Below are positions 45,089 through 52,646 of a stretch of 64,000 nucleotides of DNA, one piece after another. The stretch comes from Streptomyces umbrinus (GTDB lineage Bacteria; Actinomycetota; Actinomycetes; Streptomycetales; Streptomycetaceae): contig NZ_JAUSZI010000002.1 in assembly GCF_030817415.1 (NCBI RefSeq), forward strand, positions 2,356,001-2,420,000. Reading direction: 5' to 3'. The stretch's first letter is position 1; the number at the start of each line of letters is the position of its first letter. The notes beneath the pieces were generated by a model. The model saw only the letters and a list, made by a program, of their open reading frames with translations, was not told the origin of the DNA and did not search any database. The position numbers were made by a program, and so were the translations under genes.

Positions 45089-45514
45089 CTTGTCCTTTCC
45101 ATGCCCGGCTTCGGCGAGCTCCTTGCGGCTGAGCTTCTCGCAGCGATCGGTGATATTTCCAGATTCCCGAGTGCTGGACGGCTCGCTGTCGCATCAGGAA
45201 TGGCCCCCGTCTCCAGGGACTCCGGCTCGAACACGGGGAACCGCCAGCGCCCTACCCAGTACAGTCGGCCCCTACAACGGGCCTTCTTCCTGTCCAGCCA
45301 GTCCGCGTGCCTGACCGCGGGGACGTGGGAGAGGGAGATGTACCTGCGCAAGTACCAGGGCTACACGCACGACAGGGGCCGCCATAAGAAGGCCGTCATC
45401 GCTGTCGCCCGCCAACGAGTCTCCATCCTGTGGGCCATGCTCCGGGACGGCCGGCTCTACGAGAGGGAGTACAACCCCCGCGAGAAGGCGGCCGACGAGG
45501 CTCAGGCGGCTTGA
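45089..45514 (+). pseudogene. IS110-family transposase, C-terminal serine domain
   Basis: Reads TLVLSMPGFGELLAAELLAA and IGDISRFPSAGRLAVASGMA, then PVSRDSGSNTGNRQRPTQYS, the Tnp domain with the conserved catalytic-type serine region, and QGYTHDRGRHKKAVIAVARQ to the stop at 45514. The element's right core ATTAAGAG follows 8 bp later. Together with 41995-42820 it makes a full-size ~410-residue transposase interrupted by ISKra4. Confidence 0.8.
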
Positions 45515-45530
45515 CTAAACCCATTAAGAG

Positions 45531-45638
45531 TCATGGAAACTGCCACAACACGAACACAGCAGCGGCGAGGGTGACACCGACAAGCCCCGCTTGCCGTCGC
45601 CGCTGTGTCCTGTTTCGGCGGCCTGCCCGGTTGACCAT
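45531..45638 (-). pseudogene. Mrr-type restriction endonuclease, N-terminal piece with TM1
   Basis: Encodes VNRAGRRNRTQRRRQAGLVG and VTLAAAVFVLWQFP, the basic start and first membrane helix typical of Streptomyces two-TM Mrr proteins. It ends exactly at the IS110 right core. Its frame is the same as that of the piece beginning at 41564, supporting one original gene. Start ATG 45638 (or 45656). Confidence 0.5.
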
Positions 45639-45656
45639 CAATCCCCCGCTCTTCAT

Positions 45657-45974
45657 GATCTGTTCGCCAGTGTGGAAGCACCGGATCGTGACGCCAAGAG
45701 CGCCTTCTCGGCCACGTCGCTGGGGAGACCCATCGCGTGTAGGGGATCGCTCCCGCTCGGGTTGGCCACCGCTCTGTCCCCGGATCAAATGACGCCGGCC
45801 TGCACCTTCGGCTGAAGCCGAGTCATAATGCGGCTACTTGGTCGCGATCACGTAGAGGCATCGATGGCGTCCACGACGTGGCGCTATAGGCCGGAGCGGG
45901 TGCACGAGGCCAGGCCGGAGCGGGTGCCAGGCCGACGACGGAGAGGTCCTGCAAGGGAATCCGACAATGAGGAC
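45657..45974. other. Gene-free stretch
   Basis: No supported gene. Contains a small hairpin TCGGCT-GA-AGCCGA near 45808-45822 and a 13-bp direct repeat CCGGAGCGGGTGC at about 45892 and 45916. Nothing else stands out. Confidence 0.35.
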
Positions 45975-46185
45975 TCACACGGGTTCGGTCTGGTGCCAGT
46001 CGGTGGTCTGTACGTCGCCCAGGTTGGGGACGTGGGGCCAGTAGCGGGCGACTGGGCGGTGCGTGGGTCGGTGTCGGCGTGCCGGGCGAGGTGGCCGCCG
46101 AGCTCGGCCTGGACGCCGAGGTCCAGGCCGCCGACTCCGGAGGACAGGCTGCCGACCGGCGGGTCAGTGGCTGCCAGAGCGGCCC
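45975..46185 (-). pseudogene. C5-cytosine DNA methyltransferase (Dcm-like), N-terminal remnant
   Basis: Reads VGSLSSGVGGLDLGVQAELG, matching motif I of C5 methyltransferases (GSLCSGYGGLDLGV in relatives, with Cys changed to Ser here). After a frame change near 46050 it continues RYWPHVPNLGDVQTTDWHQ and stops at 45975. The catalytic PC motif and target-recognition domain are gone. It begins inside the 3' end of the neighbouring methyltransferase gene. Confidence 0.55.
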
Positions 46186-47135
46186 TTTCGGGCGCAGGTG
46201 CGGGAGCGGACAGTGGCTGTCGTGGCCGGTCCGTAGGCGGTTTGGGCCGTGCACTGCGGCTCGCCCGTCGTCGCGTTTCTCGTAGTGGTCTGTTGTCCGG
46301 GCCGGGTAAACACGAGGACATCTTCGTGCTGGACCACGGCGAGGGGGATGCCCTGGCGTCGGGCGTCGCGGACGTTCTTCATCTGGAAGAACGAGGGGCG
46401 CGAGATCAGGCGGCTGTCGCGGATGCCTGCGAGGAGGGCGACGCAGCGTTCGGTGGGGGTGAGTCCGGCGGCCTGGCCGGCGGCGAGGACGGCAGAGGGC
46501 AGGTCGATGAGTTCGCCGCGTTCGCGCCAGGGGCGAGTGGTGACGACCACAGTGCCGCCGGGACGCAGGACACGTCTGCACTGGGCGAGGATCTCGGTGA
46601 AGGCGTCCAGGAGTTGGTCGGTGGAGACGTGGGCGAGGTTGGAAGGGTCGTGGCTGTAGCGGTAGTCCTTCTTGACCACGCCGCGTTCGCCGGTCTCCCG
46701 GCTGGAGCGGACTTGTCCGTGTACCGAGTTCCCGTACGGCGGTGAGGTGACGACCAGGGCAACCTTGCCGTGGTGGCGTTCGTCGATCAGGTCGGTGAGC
46801 CGACGTGCATCGCCGCACGCAACGTGTCCGGTTCCATCTCCGGTTGCCTGCACAGTGCGCAGGACGTTGGCATGGGCCAGGTCAGCCCAGCGCGCTTCGT
46901 ACTCGGTGCCCAGAGCGTGGCGGCCCAGGCGGATGGCCTCGACGAGGGTGGTGCCGATGCCGCACATGGGGTCCAGGACCAGTTCGCCGGGGCGGGTGTA
47001 GGCGGTGATGGCGTGGGCGGCGATCTGCGGGAGCATTTTGGCGGGGTGGGCGGCTGAGCCGGGTACGTAGCGGTGGGCGCGTTGGGCGGGGGCGGAGGTG
47101 GGGGCGGTGTTCCACACCGAGAGGGGGGAGGGCAT
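46164..47135 (-). CDS. Amino-methyltransferase for DNA (TSPPY type)
   Basis: 323 residues. Motif I is ELVLDPMCGIGTTLVEAIRL (SAM pocket, ~50-70), the catalytic motif IV is LVVTSPPYGNSVHGQVR (~127), and VLRPGGTVVVTTRPWRERGE follows. TSPPY-type enzymes methylate the exocyclic amino group of cytosine (N4) or adenine (N6). Start ATG 47135 has AAGAGGAG. It lies 23 bp after 47159-47893 on the same strand. On conjugative elements such solitary methyltransferases often protect incoming DNA from host restriction. No cognate endonuclease is adjacent. The C-terminal ~30 residues run into the Dcm remnant region. Confidence 0.82.
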   Translation of the reverse strand: MPSPLSVWNTAPTSAPAQRAHRYVPGSAAHPAKMLPQIAAHAITAYTRPGELVLDPMCGIGTTLVEAIRLGRHALGTEYEARWADLAHANVLRTVQATGDGTGHVACGDARRLTDLIDERHHGKVALVVTSPPYGNSVHGQVRSSRETGERGVVKKDYRYSHDPSNLAHVSTDQLLDAFTEILAQCRRVLRPGGTVVVTTRPWRERGELIDLPSAVLAAGQAAGLTPTERCVALLAGIRDSRLISRPSFFQMKNVRDARRQGIPLAVVQHEDVLVFTRPGQQTTTRNATTGEPQCTAQTAYGPATTATVRSRTCARKGRSGSH

Positions 47136-47158
47136 AGCGGTTCTCCTCTTGCCTTGGC

Positions 47159-47893
47159 CTACGCGTGGGTGATCGCGGACAAGGCGATCAGGTCGCAGTG
47201 CGCGACCCCACGGGACGCGTCCGCGGGAACGGCAGGGACAAGGCGGTCGCCGACCGGGTGGCCATAGACGATCACGATGTGCTGGAGGTAGCGGAAGCCA
47301 GCGGTGCGAGCGGACGCGATCAGCGCGCCGAGCGGGTCGGTCAGGTGTCCGGAGTCCCGGCGCTGTCGGGTCGCCAGCAGCAGGAAACCGTCGGTGGGCA
47401 GGAGCCGGTGGGCGCGGTGGAAGAAGCCGGGCCAGCCGTCCTCCAACGACCCTGGCATCTCACTCCCGACGGGCGACAGGTTGTCGTCGGGGGCAGGGAG
47501 AGCGTCGGGGTGGAGTTCCGCGAGCAGGATCGCCGGCCCGCTCGCCTCCTCGTCGGTCGCGGCGACGAAGGGTGTGCTCGGGATGCGGGCGTCCATGCCC
47601 GGTGCCGTGTCCCGGATCGCGATCTTGAGCAGCGGGGCGGGCCGGTGGCTGGGACGTCCGACGAACTCGGTGCGGGCCTTGTCGAGCGCCCAGGCTGGCA
47701 GGACCGCGCCAGGGATGGGAGCGACGTTGGGCTCGTCCGCGTCAGGAAACCAGATCGTTGTCGGCAGCGGGTGGGGTGTACATGGGCAGGATGCGGTGGA
47801 GTTCGGCATGGGCTGGGTGGCGCCCGGGACCGAGGGTCCGGCCGTCTCGTGCTGACGTGAAGTAATAGGGAATCGGCAGTTGATCTCTGCCAT
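47159..47893 (-). CDS. Hypothetical protein paired with the DNA methyltransferase
   Basis: Up to 244 residues. The C-terminal half, HRAHRLLPTDGFLLLATRQR, DPLGALIASARTAGFRYLQH, IVIVYGHPVGDRLVP and AHCDLIALSAI, looks like the last strands of a Rossmann methyltransferase fold (LRPGG-like turn, then FxYxxH), but no SAM motif I or NPPY is visible. The N-terminal 60 residues are Pro/Ser-rich and the start is unsure (ATG 47893 or the ATG ~28 codons later). It may be a noncatalytic partner or a decayed methyltransferase. Confidence 0.5.
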   Translation of the reverse strand: MAEINCRFPITSRQHETAGPSVPGATQPMPNSTASCPCTPHPLPTTIWFPDADEPNVAPIPGAVLPAWALDKARTEFVGRPSHRPAPLLKIAIRDTAPGMDARIPSTPFVAATDEEASGPAILLAELHPDALPAPDDNLSPVGSEMPGSLEDGWPGFFHRAHRLLPTDGFLLLATRQRRDSGHLTDPLGALIASARTAGFRYLQHIVIVYGHPVGDRLVPAVPADASRGVAHCDLIALSAITHA

Positions 47894-48277
47894 CGCCCTG
47901 TGCGTGTTCGATCTCCAGGGCGGCTGTCCCAGGATTCGCGGTAGAGCCTCCGGACTTCCCCGCTGTGTGCCGTATCCGCGCAGGTCATTCCACGTGCGAG
48001 CCAGTCACGCGCCAGCGTCGAGCCACTGCCGGACCACCTCGGCTCGCAGCGCAGCAAGGGCTGACATCGGCATCGAGAATTTCTGTGTTCGATTCGCGTT
48101 CCGCATCCGAGGCCGCATTCCAGGTCATCAGGGGCGAACCGGCAGCGGGCCATCGCACTCGCCGGACCATTCGACCGCACCTGGCGCGGCACTGGCGTGC
48201 GGGTGGGCCGCTGGTGACACGACGGCCTGGGAGGGGTGGCGACGGAAGTTGTCCACGCCGTTCACAGGAGATGCGCC
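47894..48277. other. Divergent intergenic region
   Basis: Lies between the minus-strand methyltransferase pair and the plus-strand transfer genes, so promoters for both directions are expected. I see no confident promoter, operator or small gene. Confidence 0.35.
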
Positions 48278-49060
48278 ATGCACCACCAAGCACACCGCCC
48301 CGCTCCTCGTCCGCACAGCACCGTCCGTTCCCCTCTCGGAGAGCTGGAGCAGGCGTTCCTCGCCCTCGCCCACGACGTGGAGCCGCTCACGCTGCCCGCG
48401 CACCTGGTGTGCGACGACCCGGACCGTGCGGCGTGGCCGGTCGACCGCGTCCGCACCCACCTCGCCCATCCCTCCACCCGCCCCGAACTGCGCGAGCAGA
48501 CCTGGCGTGAGGTGGTCCGGCGCGCCCGCGAGCTGGGCGAGCCGTGGGACGTGGTCGCCGTCGCCATGACCGTGCCGGTGCTGCGCCGGATGCTCGCCCG
48601 GCTGGCCCGCCCCGCCCATCTGGAGCGGGCCGAGGTCGAGCAGGAGGCGCTGGCCGCCGTCGCCACCACCCTGCACACGGTGGATCGTGGCGTGGAGCGT
48701 GTGGACCGGGAGCTGTTCAGCGCGGCCGACCGGGCCGTGCACCGGCTGGTGTACGCCGCACACCGCCGCGCCCTGCGCGAAACCGGCCAGGCAGCGGCCC
48801 AGCTCGACCACCTCTGCTCCGCTCCGCAAGAAGAGTGCGGTGAGCTGGCGGACGAACTCACCGTGCTCGCCCGTGCCGTGCAGACCGGTGTGGTGGACGT
48901 GGCCGAGGCGCGGCTGATCGCCCGTACCCGCCTCGATGGTGAACCCATGCAGCGTCTGGCGGCCGAGCACGGGGTGAGTGTGCGTCAGCTCTACCGGCAC
49001 CGTAGCGCCGCCGAACAGCACCTGGCTGCCCATCTGCAGCACCGGCTGCAAGCCCAGTAG
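48278..49060 (+). CDS. HTH regulator with sigma-70 region 4-like end
   Basis: 260 residues. Start ATG 48278 has AGGAG at 7 nt; an in-frame GTG upstream at 48236 lacks one. Mostly helical. The C-terminus EARLIARTRLDGEPMQRLAA and EHGVSVRQLYRHRSAAEQHL is a helix-turn-helix like those of sigma-70 region 4. It precedes the transfer operon with a strong terminator in between, so it is its own transcription unit and may control the operon or the divergent methyltransferases. Targets unknown. Confidence 0.65.
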   Translation: MHHQAHRPAPRPHSTVRSPLGELEQAFLALAHDVEPLTLPAHLVCDDPDRAAWPVDRVRTHLAHPSTRPELREQTWREVVRRARELGEPWDVVAVAMTVPVLRRMLARLARPAHLERAEVEQEALAAVATTLHTVDRGVERVDRELFSAADRAVHRLVYAAHRRALRETGQAAAQLDHLCSAPQEECGELADELTVLARAVQTGVVDVAEARLIARTRLDGEPMQRLAAEHGVSVRQLYRHRSAAEQHLAAHLQHRLQAQ

Positions 49061-49081
49061 GCGCCCAACCGGGGGACTTTC

Positions 49082-49108
49082 GGCGGCGGGATGTCAATTC
49101 CCGCCGCC
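49082..49108 (+). terminator. Hairpin after the HTH gene
   Basis: GGCGGCGGGA (49082-49091) and TCCCGCCGCC (49099-49108) pair perfectly around a 7-nt loop, 21 bp after the stop codon. The remaining ~290 bp to the pilin gene hold no supported gene and probably the operon promoter. Confidence 0.6.
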
Positions 49109-49395
49109 CGGATCTCTATTCACGATGACAGCGGCCCAGCCCGGTTCCGGTCCGGACCGCTCGTCCTGGTCCGGGGCGGCAGTCAATGTCTCGGGCCGGA
49201 TCTCCGCACGGTGCGGGGTGAGCACGACCGTCTCGTGCTGACACCCCGAGAATCCCCTCCCGCCGCGCTCCACGAGGAGGCAGGCCCCCGGGCCAAGGGT
49301 TCCGCTCACCCCGCACCCGATTTTCGTCCGCTCTTCTGGGGCGTCCGTCTGCTGTCGTCCTGTCCGGCTGTGTGCCCGATGGAGGTGTGCTGCCC

Positions 49396-49776
49396 ATGCC
49401 CGCAAGGCTCCCCCGGCCGCACCGGCCAGCGATCCGTCCGCTGGGCCGCTGGGTTTCCCGGCTCGCGTTCACCACGGCTTTCACCACGTTCGTGCTGCTG
49501 GCGGAGCCGCCGTATGTGTGGGCAGTGGCCACCGTGCCCGAGGTGATCACGAATCTGCGGAACTGGATCATCGGTATTCTCTCGGGACTCGCCACCTTGT
49601 TCCTCACCTTCGGCGGACTGCGCTACCTCATGGCCAGCAGCGATCCGGGGGAAGTCGAGGCCGCCAAACGGGCGTTGAAGGCCGCGGCGATCGGCTACGG
49701 TCTGGCGATCCTTGCCCCGGTCATCGTCACGGTGCTCCAGGAGATCGTCGGCGCAGAAGGCGGAGGCGGGCAGTGA
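49396..49776 (+). CDS. Pilin-like (VirB2/TrbC-type) membrane protein
   Basis: About 126 residues. Start ATG 49396 with GGAGG at 10 nt. An Arg-rich start and a signal-like helix (FTTAFTTFVLLAEPPYVWA) are followed by two long hydrophobic helices: NWIIGILSGLATLFLTFGGL and AIGYGLAILAPVIVTVLQEI, with the loop SSDPGEVEAAKRALKAAA. This two-helix layout is typical of the pilin-like subunit of actinobacterial type IV secretion. First gene of the operon; its stop overlaps the next start. Confidence 0.75.
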   Translation: MPARLPRPHRPAIRPLGRWVSRLAFTTAFTTFVLLAEPPYVWAVATVPEVITNLRNWIIGILSGLATLFLTFGGLRYLMASSDPGEVEAAKRALKAAAIGYGLAILAPVIVTVLQEIVGAEGGGGQ

Positions 49777-51689
49777 CCCGCGCCGCGCGTCTCGTCCGCG
49801 CCCTGCCCTTGCTGTTCAGTCTGGGCGTCCTCGTCATGGTTCCGTCGACCGCCCAGCCCGCTGTCGCGGACACAGTGCACTCGGCGGCACAGGCACCCGC
49901 GGCCCCGGAGCCACCCCAACCCGAACCGGGACACGCGCCCGGTCCCGTATCTCCAGATCCCACGCCCGATCCCACGCCCGGGCCAACCCCCGCCCCAGGA
50001 CTCCCCACCCCCGAACCGGACCGGCTCCAGCCCGTGGCCCCGACACCAGGGCCGACGCCCCCGGCGTGCGAGGCCACGGATACTGAGTGCGACAAGGGCA
50101 CCGCGTGGGGCTTCCTCGATATCCCCGGCATGATCGTGAACGCGGTCACCTCGTTCCTCGGCATGCTGATCGAGCAGCTCATGAAGCCGGTCCGCGAATT
50201 CCTCGCCGACACCCTGCTCGCGACCCCCGACGTCACGAAGCACGCCGACATCAAACGGCTGTGGACCGCCATGCTGGGGATCACCGCCGGGATCTATGTG
50301 CTGTTCGTGACCGCGGGCGGCATCACGGTCATGGGCTACGAGACCGTCCAGACCCGCTACGCGCTCAAACAGATCGCCCCGCGGCTGCTGCTGGGGATGG
50401 TCGCGGCGGCCACCTCGCTGACCGTGATGGGCAAGGCGATCGCCCTGTCCAACGCCCTCGCCCACGCGATCATGGCCACCGACATGACGGACGCCGGGCA
50501 GGGCATGGTCGAACGCGTTCTGCCCTTCGCCCTGTTCGGCGCCCCGGGACTGACCCTGTACCTGCTGCTCCTGGCGATCGTGATGATCGCGCTGGTGCTC
50601 GCGGTGCTGATCGGCTTCCTGGTGCGCGTCGCGGTGATGGCGCTGCTGGCCGTGGCCGCTCCGCTCGCCCTGGCATGTCACGGCCATCCGCTTACCGACC
50701 CGGTCGCCCGCCTGTGGTGGCGGGCCCTGGCAGGCTGCCTCGCCATCCAGATCGCCCAGTCGATGACGTTCATCCTCGCGCTGAAACTCTTCTTCGCCCC
50801 CGGCGCCACCACCCTGGGCATCCCCAAGTCCGCCCAGCTGGGCACCATGCTCGCCGGACTGGCCCTGTTCTGGGTGCTGTTCAAGATTCCCGGCTGGACC
50901 CTGCAGGTCATCCTGCGCGGCACGCCCATCCAAAACCCGCACGCGCCCACCGGCGTGCGGGTGATCAAACACCTGGCCATGTATCGGTTCATGGACCACT
51001 ACCTGCCCGGCGTGAATCAGCTGCGCCGCCCCGGCCGAGGAGGCGGCGGGGCCGGGCCCGGTCTGGGACGCGGCGGACCGGGAGGCGGAGGCGGCCGCCC
51101 GGGACCTGGAGGAAGAGGAGGAGGCCGACCATCGCGCCCCGGACCCGGGCCGGGGCGTGGGCCCGGTGGGGGCGTGCGGGGCCTGGGCCGCGGATGGCTC
51201 GCCCGGGGCCGCATCGCCCTGGGCCGCCCCGGCCGCCCGGGGCCCGCCGGCGGCGCCGGGCCTGCCGGACCGGCAACCAGACATCGGCGCAGGGCGGGTG
51301 CCCTCGGCGGCACGCACCCGGCACCCGCCACCACCGGCACTCCCGGCGCCACTCCCCTCGTCCGTACGCCGAGAGGTCCCCGAGCTGTCATCCACCCCGC
51401 GCAAGCCCGCCGGCTACGGCAACTGGCCCTCCCCATCACCGCCCAGCGCACGCCGGCCCGCTCCCCAAGGCCCACCCAGATGTGGCTGCCGATCCGCGCC
51501 GACCGCGTCCCCCCACCACCAGCGCCAGCAGGCACCCGGCCCACCACTCCGCCATCCCGCCCAGCCCCGACCCGGGCCCCGGTGCCGCGTGCGCGGCAAC
51601 TGGCCCTGCCCGTCCCCGCACGCCGTGTACGCGTACGCCCGCCGCGCCCCATGCAGCTGCGGCTGCCCCTTGAACCGCCCCGGAGGTAA
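49773..51689 (+). CDS. TrbL/VirB6-like polytopic transfer protein
   Basis: 638 residues from GTG 49773, which overlaps the pilin stop as GTGA. Signal peptide at the start (VRALPLLFSLGVLVMVPSTA), a Pro/Thr-rich exposed linker (~55-115), then about six membrane helices (~150-470), including AMLGITAGIYVLFVTAGGIT and LYLLLLAIVMIALVLAVLIG. The tail beyond ~490 is Gly/Pro/Arg-rich and probably cytoplasmic and disordered. It would form the inner channel of the conjugation machine with the VirB4-like ATPase. Confidence 0.75.
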   Translation: MTRAARLVRALPLLFSLGVLVMVPSTAQPAVADTVHSAAQAPAAPEPPQPEPGHAPGPVSPDPTPDPTPGPTPAPGLPTPEPDRLQPVAPTPGPTPPACEATDTECDKGTAWGFLDIPGMIVNAVTSFLGMLIEQLMKPVREFLADTLLATPDVTKHADIKRLWTAMLGITAGIYVLFVTAGGITVMGYETVQTRYALKQIAPRLLLGMVAAATSLTVMGKAIALSNALAHAIMATDMTDAGQGMVERVLPFALFGAPGLTLYLLLLAIVMIALVLAVLIGFLVRVAVMALLAVAAPLALACHGHPLTDPVARLWWRALAGCLAIQIAQSMTFILALKLFFAPGATTLGIPKSAQLGTMLAGLALFWVLFKIPGWTLQVILRGTPIQNPHAPTGVRVIKHLAMYRFMDHYLPGVNQLRRPGRGGGGAGPGLGRGGPGGGGGRPGPGGRGGGRPSRPGPGPGRGPGGGVRGLGRGWLARGRIALGRPGRPGPAGGAGPAGPATRHRRRAGALGGTHPAPATTGTPGATPLVRTPRGPRAVIHPAQARRLRQLALPITAQRTPARSPRPTQMWLPIRADRVPPPPAPAGTRPTTPPSRPAPTRAPVPRARQLALPVPARRVRVRPPRPMQLRLPLEPPRR

Positions 51690-51695
51690 CCCCGT

Positions 51696-52646
51696 ATGAC
51701 CGCAACCGACGACCCGGCGGACACTCCGTACGCCACGCGCATTCCCGCCGACATCTCGCGTCCCGACCGCCTCCTGGGTCCGTTCACGGCCCGGCAGACC
51801 GCCATCCTCACCGTCGCTGGACTCGTGTTGTACGGCGGCTGGTGGGCCACACGCCCCTTCATCGCGCCGCTCGCGTACGCGGCCCTGGTCATTCCCGTCG
51901 CCGGGGCGCTGGCCGCGCTCGCACTCGGCCAGCGGGAGGGCATCGGCCTGGACCGTTTCCTACTCGCCGCCCTCGCTCACGCCCGCACACCCAAACGCCG
52001 GGTCCACGCCCCCGAAGGCGTCCCGCCCCTGCCCACCGTCGTCCCCGCACACTGGGTCCAAGCGGTGGGGCCTCCCCCGGCCGCGATGGACATGCCGTAC
52101 GACGGCATCACCGCAGACGGCGTACTCGACCTGGGCAGCGAGGGAACAGCCGCCATGGCAACCTGCTCCACGGTCAACTTCGAGCTGCGCTCGGCGGCCG
52201 AACAGCAGGGCCTGACCGCGGCGTTCGCACGCTGGCTCAACTCCCTGACCGGGCCCACCCAGCTGCTGGTGCGCTGCCACCGCATCGACCTCACCCCGCT
52301 CGCCGACACCCTGCACCAGGACGCCGCCGCACTGCCGCACCCCGCGCTCGAACACGCTGCCCGCGCGCACGCCGACTTCCTCGCCGACCTCGCCACCGGC
52401 GGCAACCTACTCGGCCGGCAGATCGTGCTGGTCGCCCGCGAAGAAGCCGCCACGCACGGCATGCGGCGGACCTCGGGCGCCGGGCGGGCACTGCAGCGCG
52501 TCCACGAGGCCACCCGCGCACTCAACTCCGCCGAGATCACCGTCACCGCCCTGAACGCCGAACAGAGTGCCGACCTGGTCCGTGCGGCGTGCAACCCCGA
52601 CACCCCGACCCCGTACGACGACGAACCGGAAGGCAACCTGGCATGA
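51696..52646 (+). CDS. PrgI-family membrane protein
   Basis: 316 residues. The N-terminus has the PrgI/VirB3-like pattern: ATRIPADISRPDRLLGPFTA followed by two membrane helices (QTAILTVAGLVLYGGWWATR and PLAYAALVIPVAGALAALAL), then a large soluble domain resembling the start of VirB4 proteins (LDLGSEGTAAMATCSTVNFE). In Gram-positive transfer systems PrgI sits next to the VirB4 ATPase in the membrane. Begins 6 bp after the previous stop and overlaps the ATPase gene by ATGA. Confidence 0.78.
   Translation: MTATDDPADTPYATRIPADISRPDRLLGPFTARQTAILTVAGLVLYGGWWATRPFIAPLAYAALVIPVAGALAALALGQREGIGLDRFLLAALAHARTPKRRVHAPEGVPPLPTVVPAHWVQAVGPPPAAMDMPYDGITADGVLDLGSEGTAAMATCSTVNFELRSAAEQQGLTAAFARWLNSLTGPTQLLVRCHRIDLTPLADTLHQDAAALPHPALEHAARAHADFLADLATGGNLLGRQIVLVAREEAATHGMRRTSGAGRALQRVHEATRALNSAEITVTALNAEQSADLVRAACNPDTPTPYDDEPEGNLA

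Larger units (their letters stand above)
41565..45530 (+). mobile_element. IS110-family element, split by ISKra4 copy 2
   Basis: ATTAAGAG occurs at 41565, 41737, 41907 and 45523-45530. The transposase lies between the third and fourth. The outermost copies border two pieces of one endonuclease gene, so all of this was inserted there. The true left end could be 41565 or 41737. IS110 elements have no long inverted repeats, which agrees with what is seen. Confidence 0.65.

Noticed and set aside
42811..45100. Target duplication for ISKra4 copy 2
   Set aside because: I compared the flanks and found no convincing direct repeat.
49695..51404. 569-codon minus frame
   Set aside because: Antisense to the TrbL-like gene, Gln/Arg/Gly-rich; shadow.
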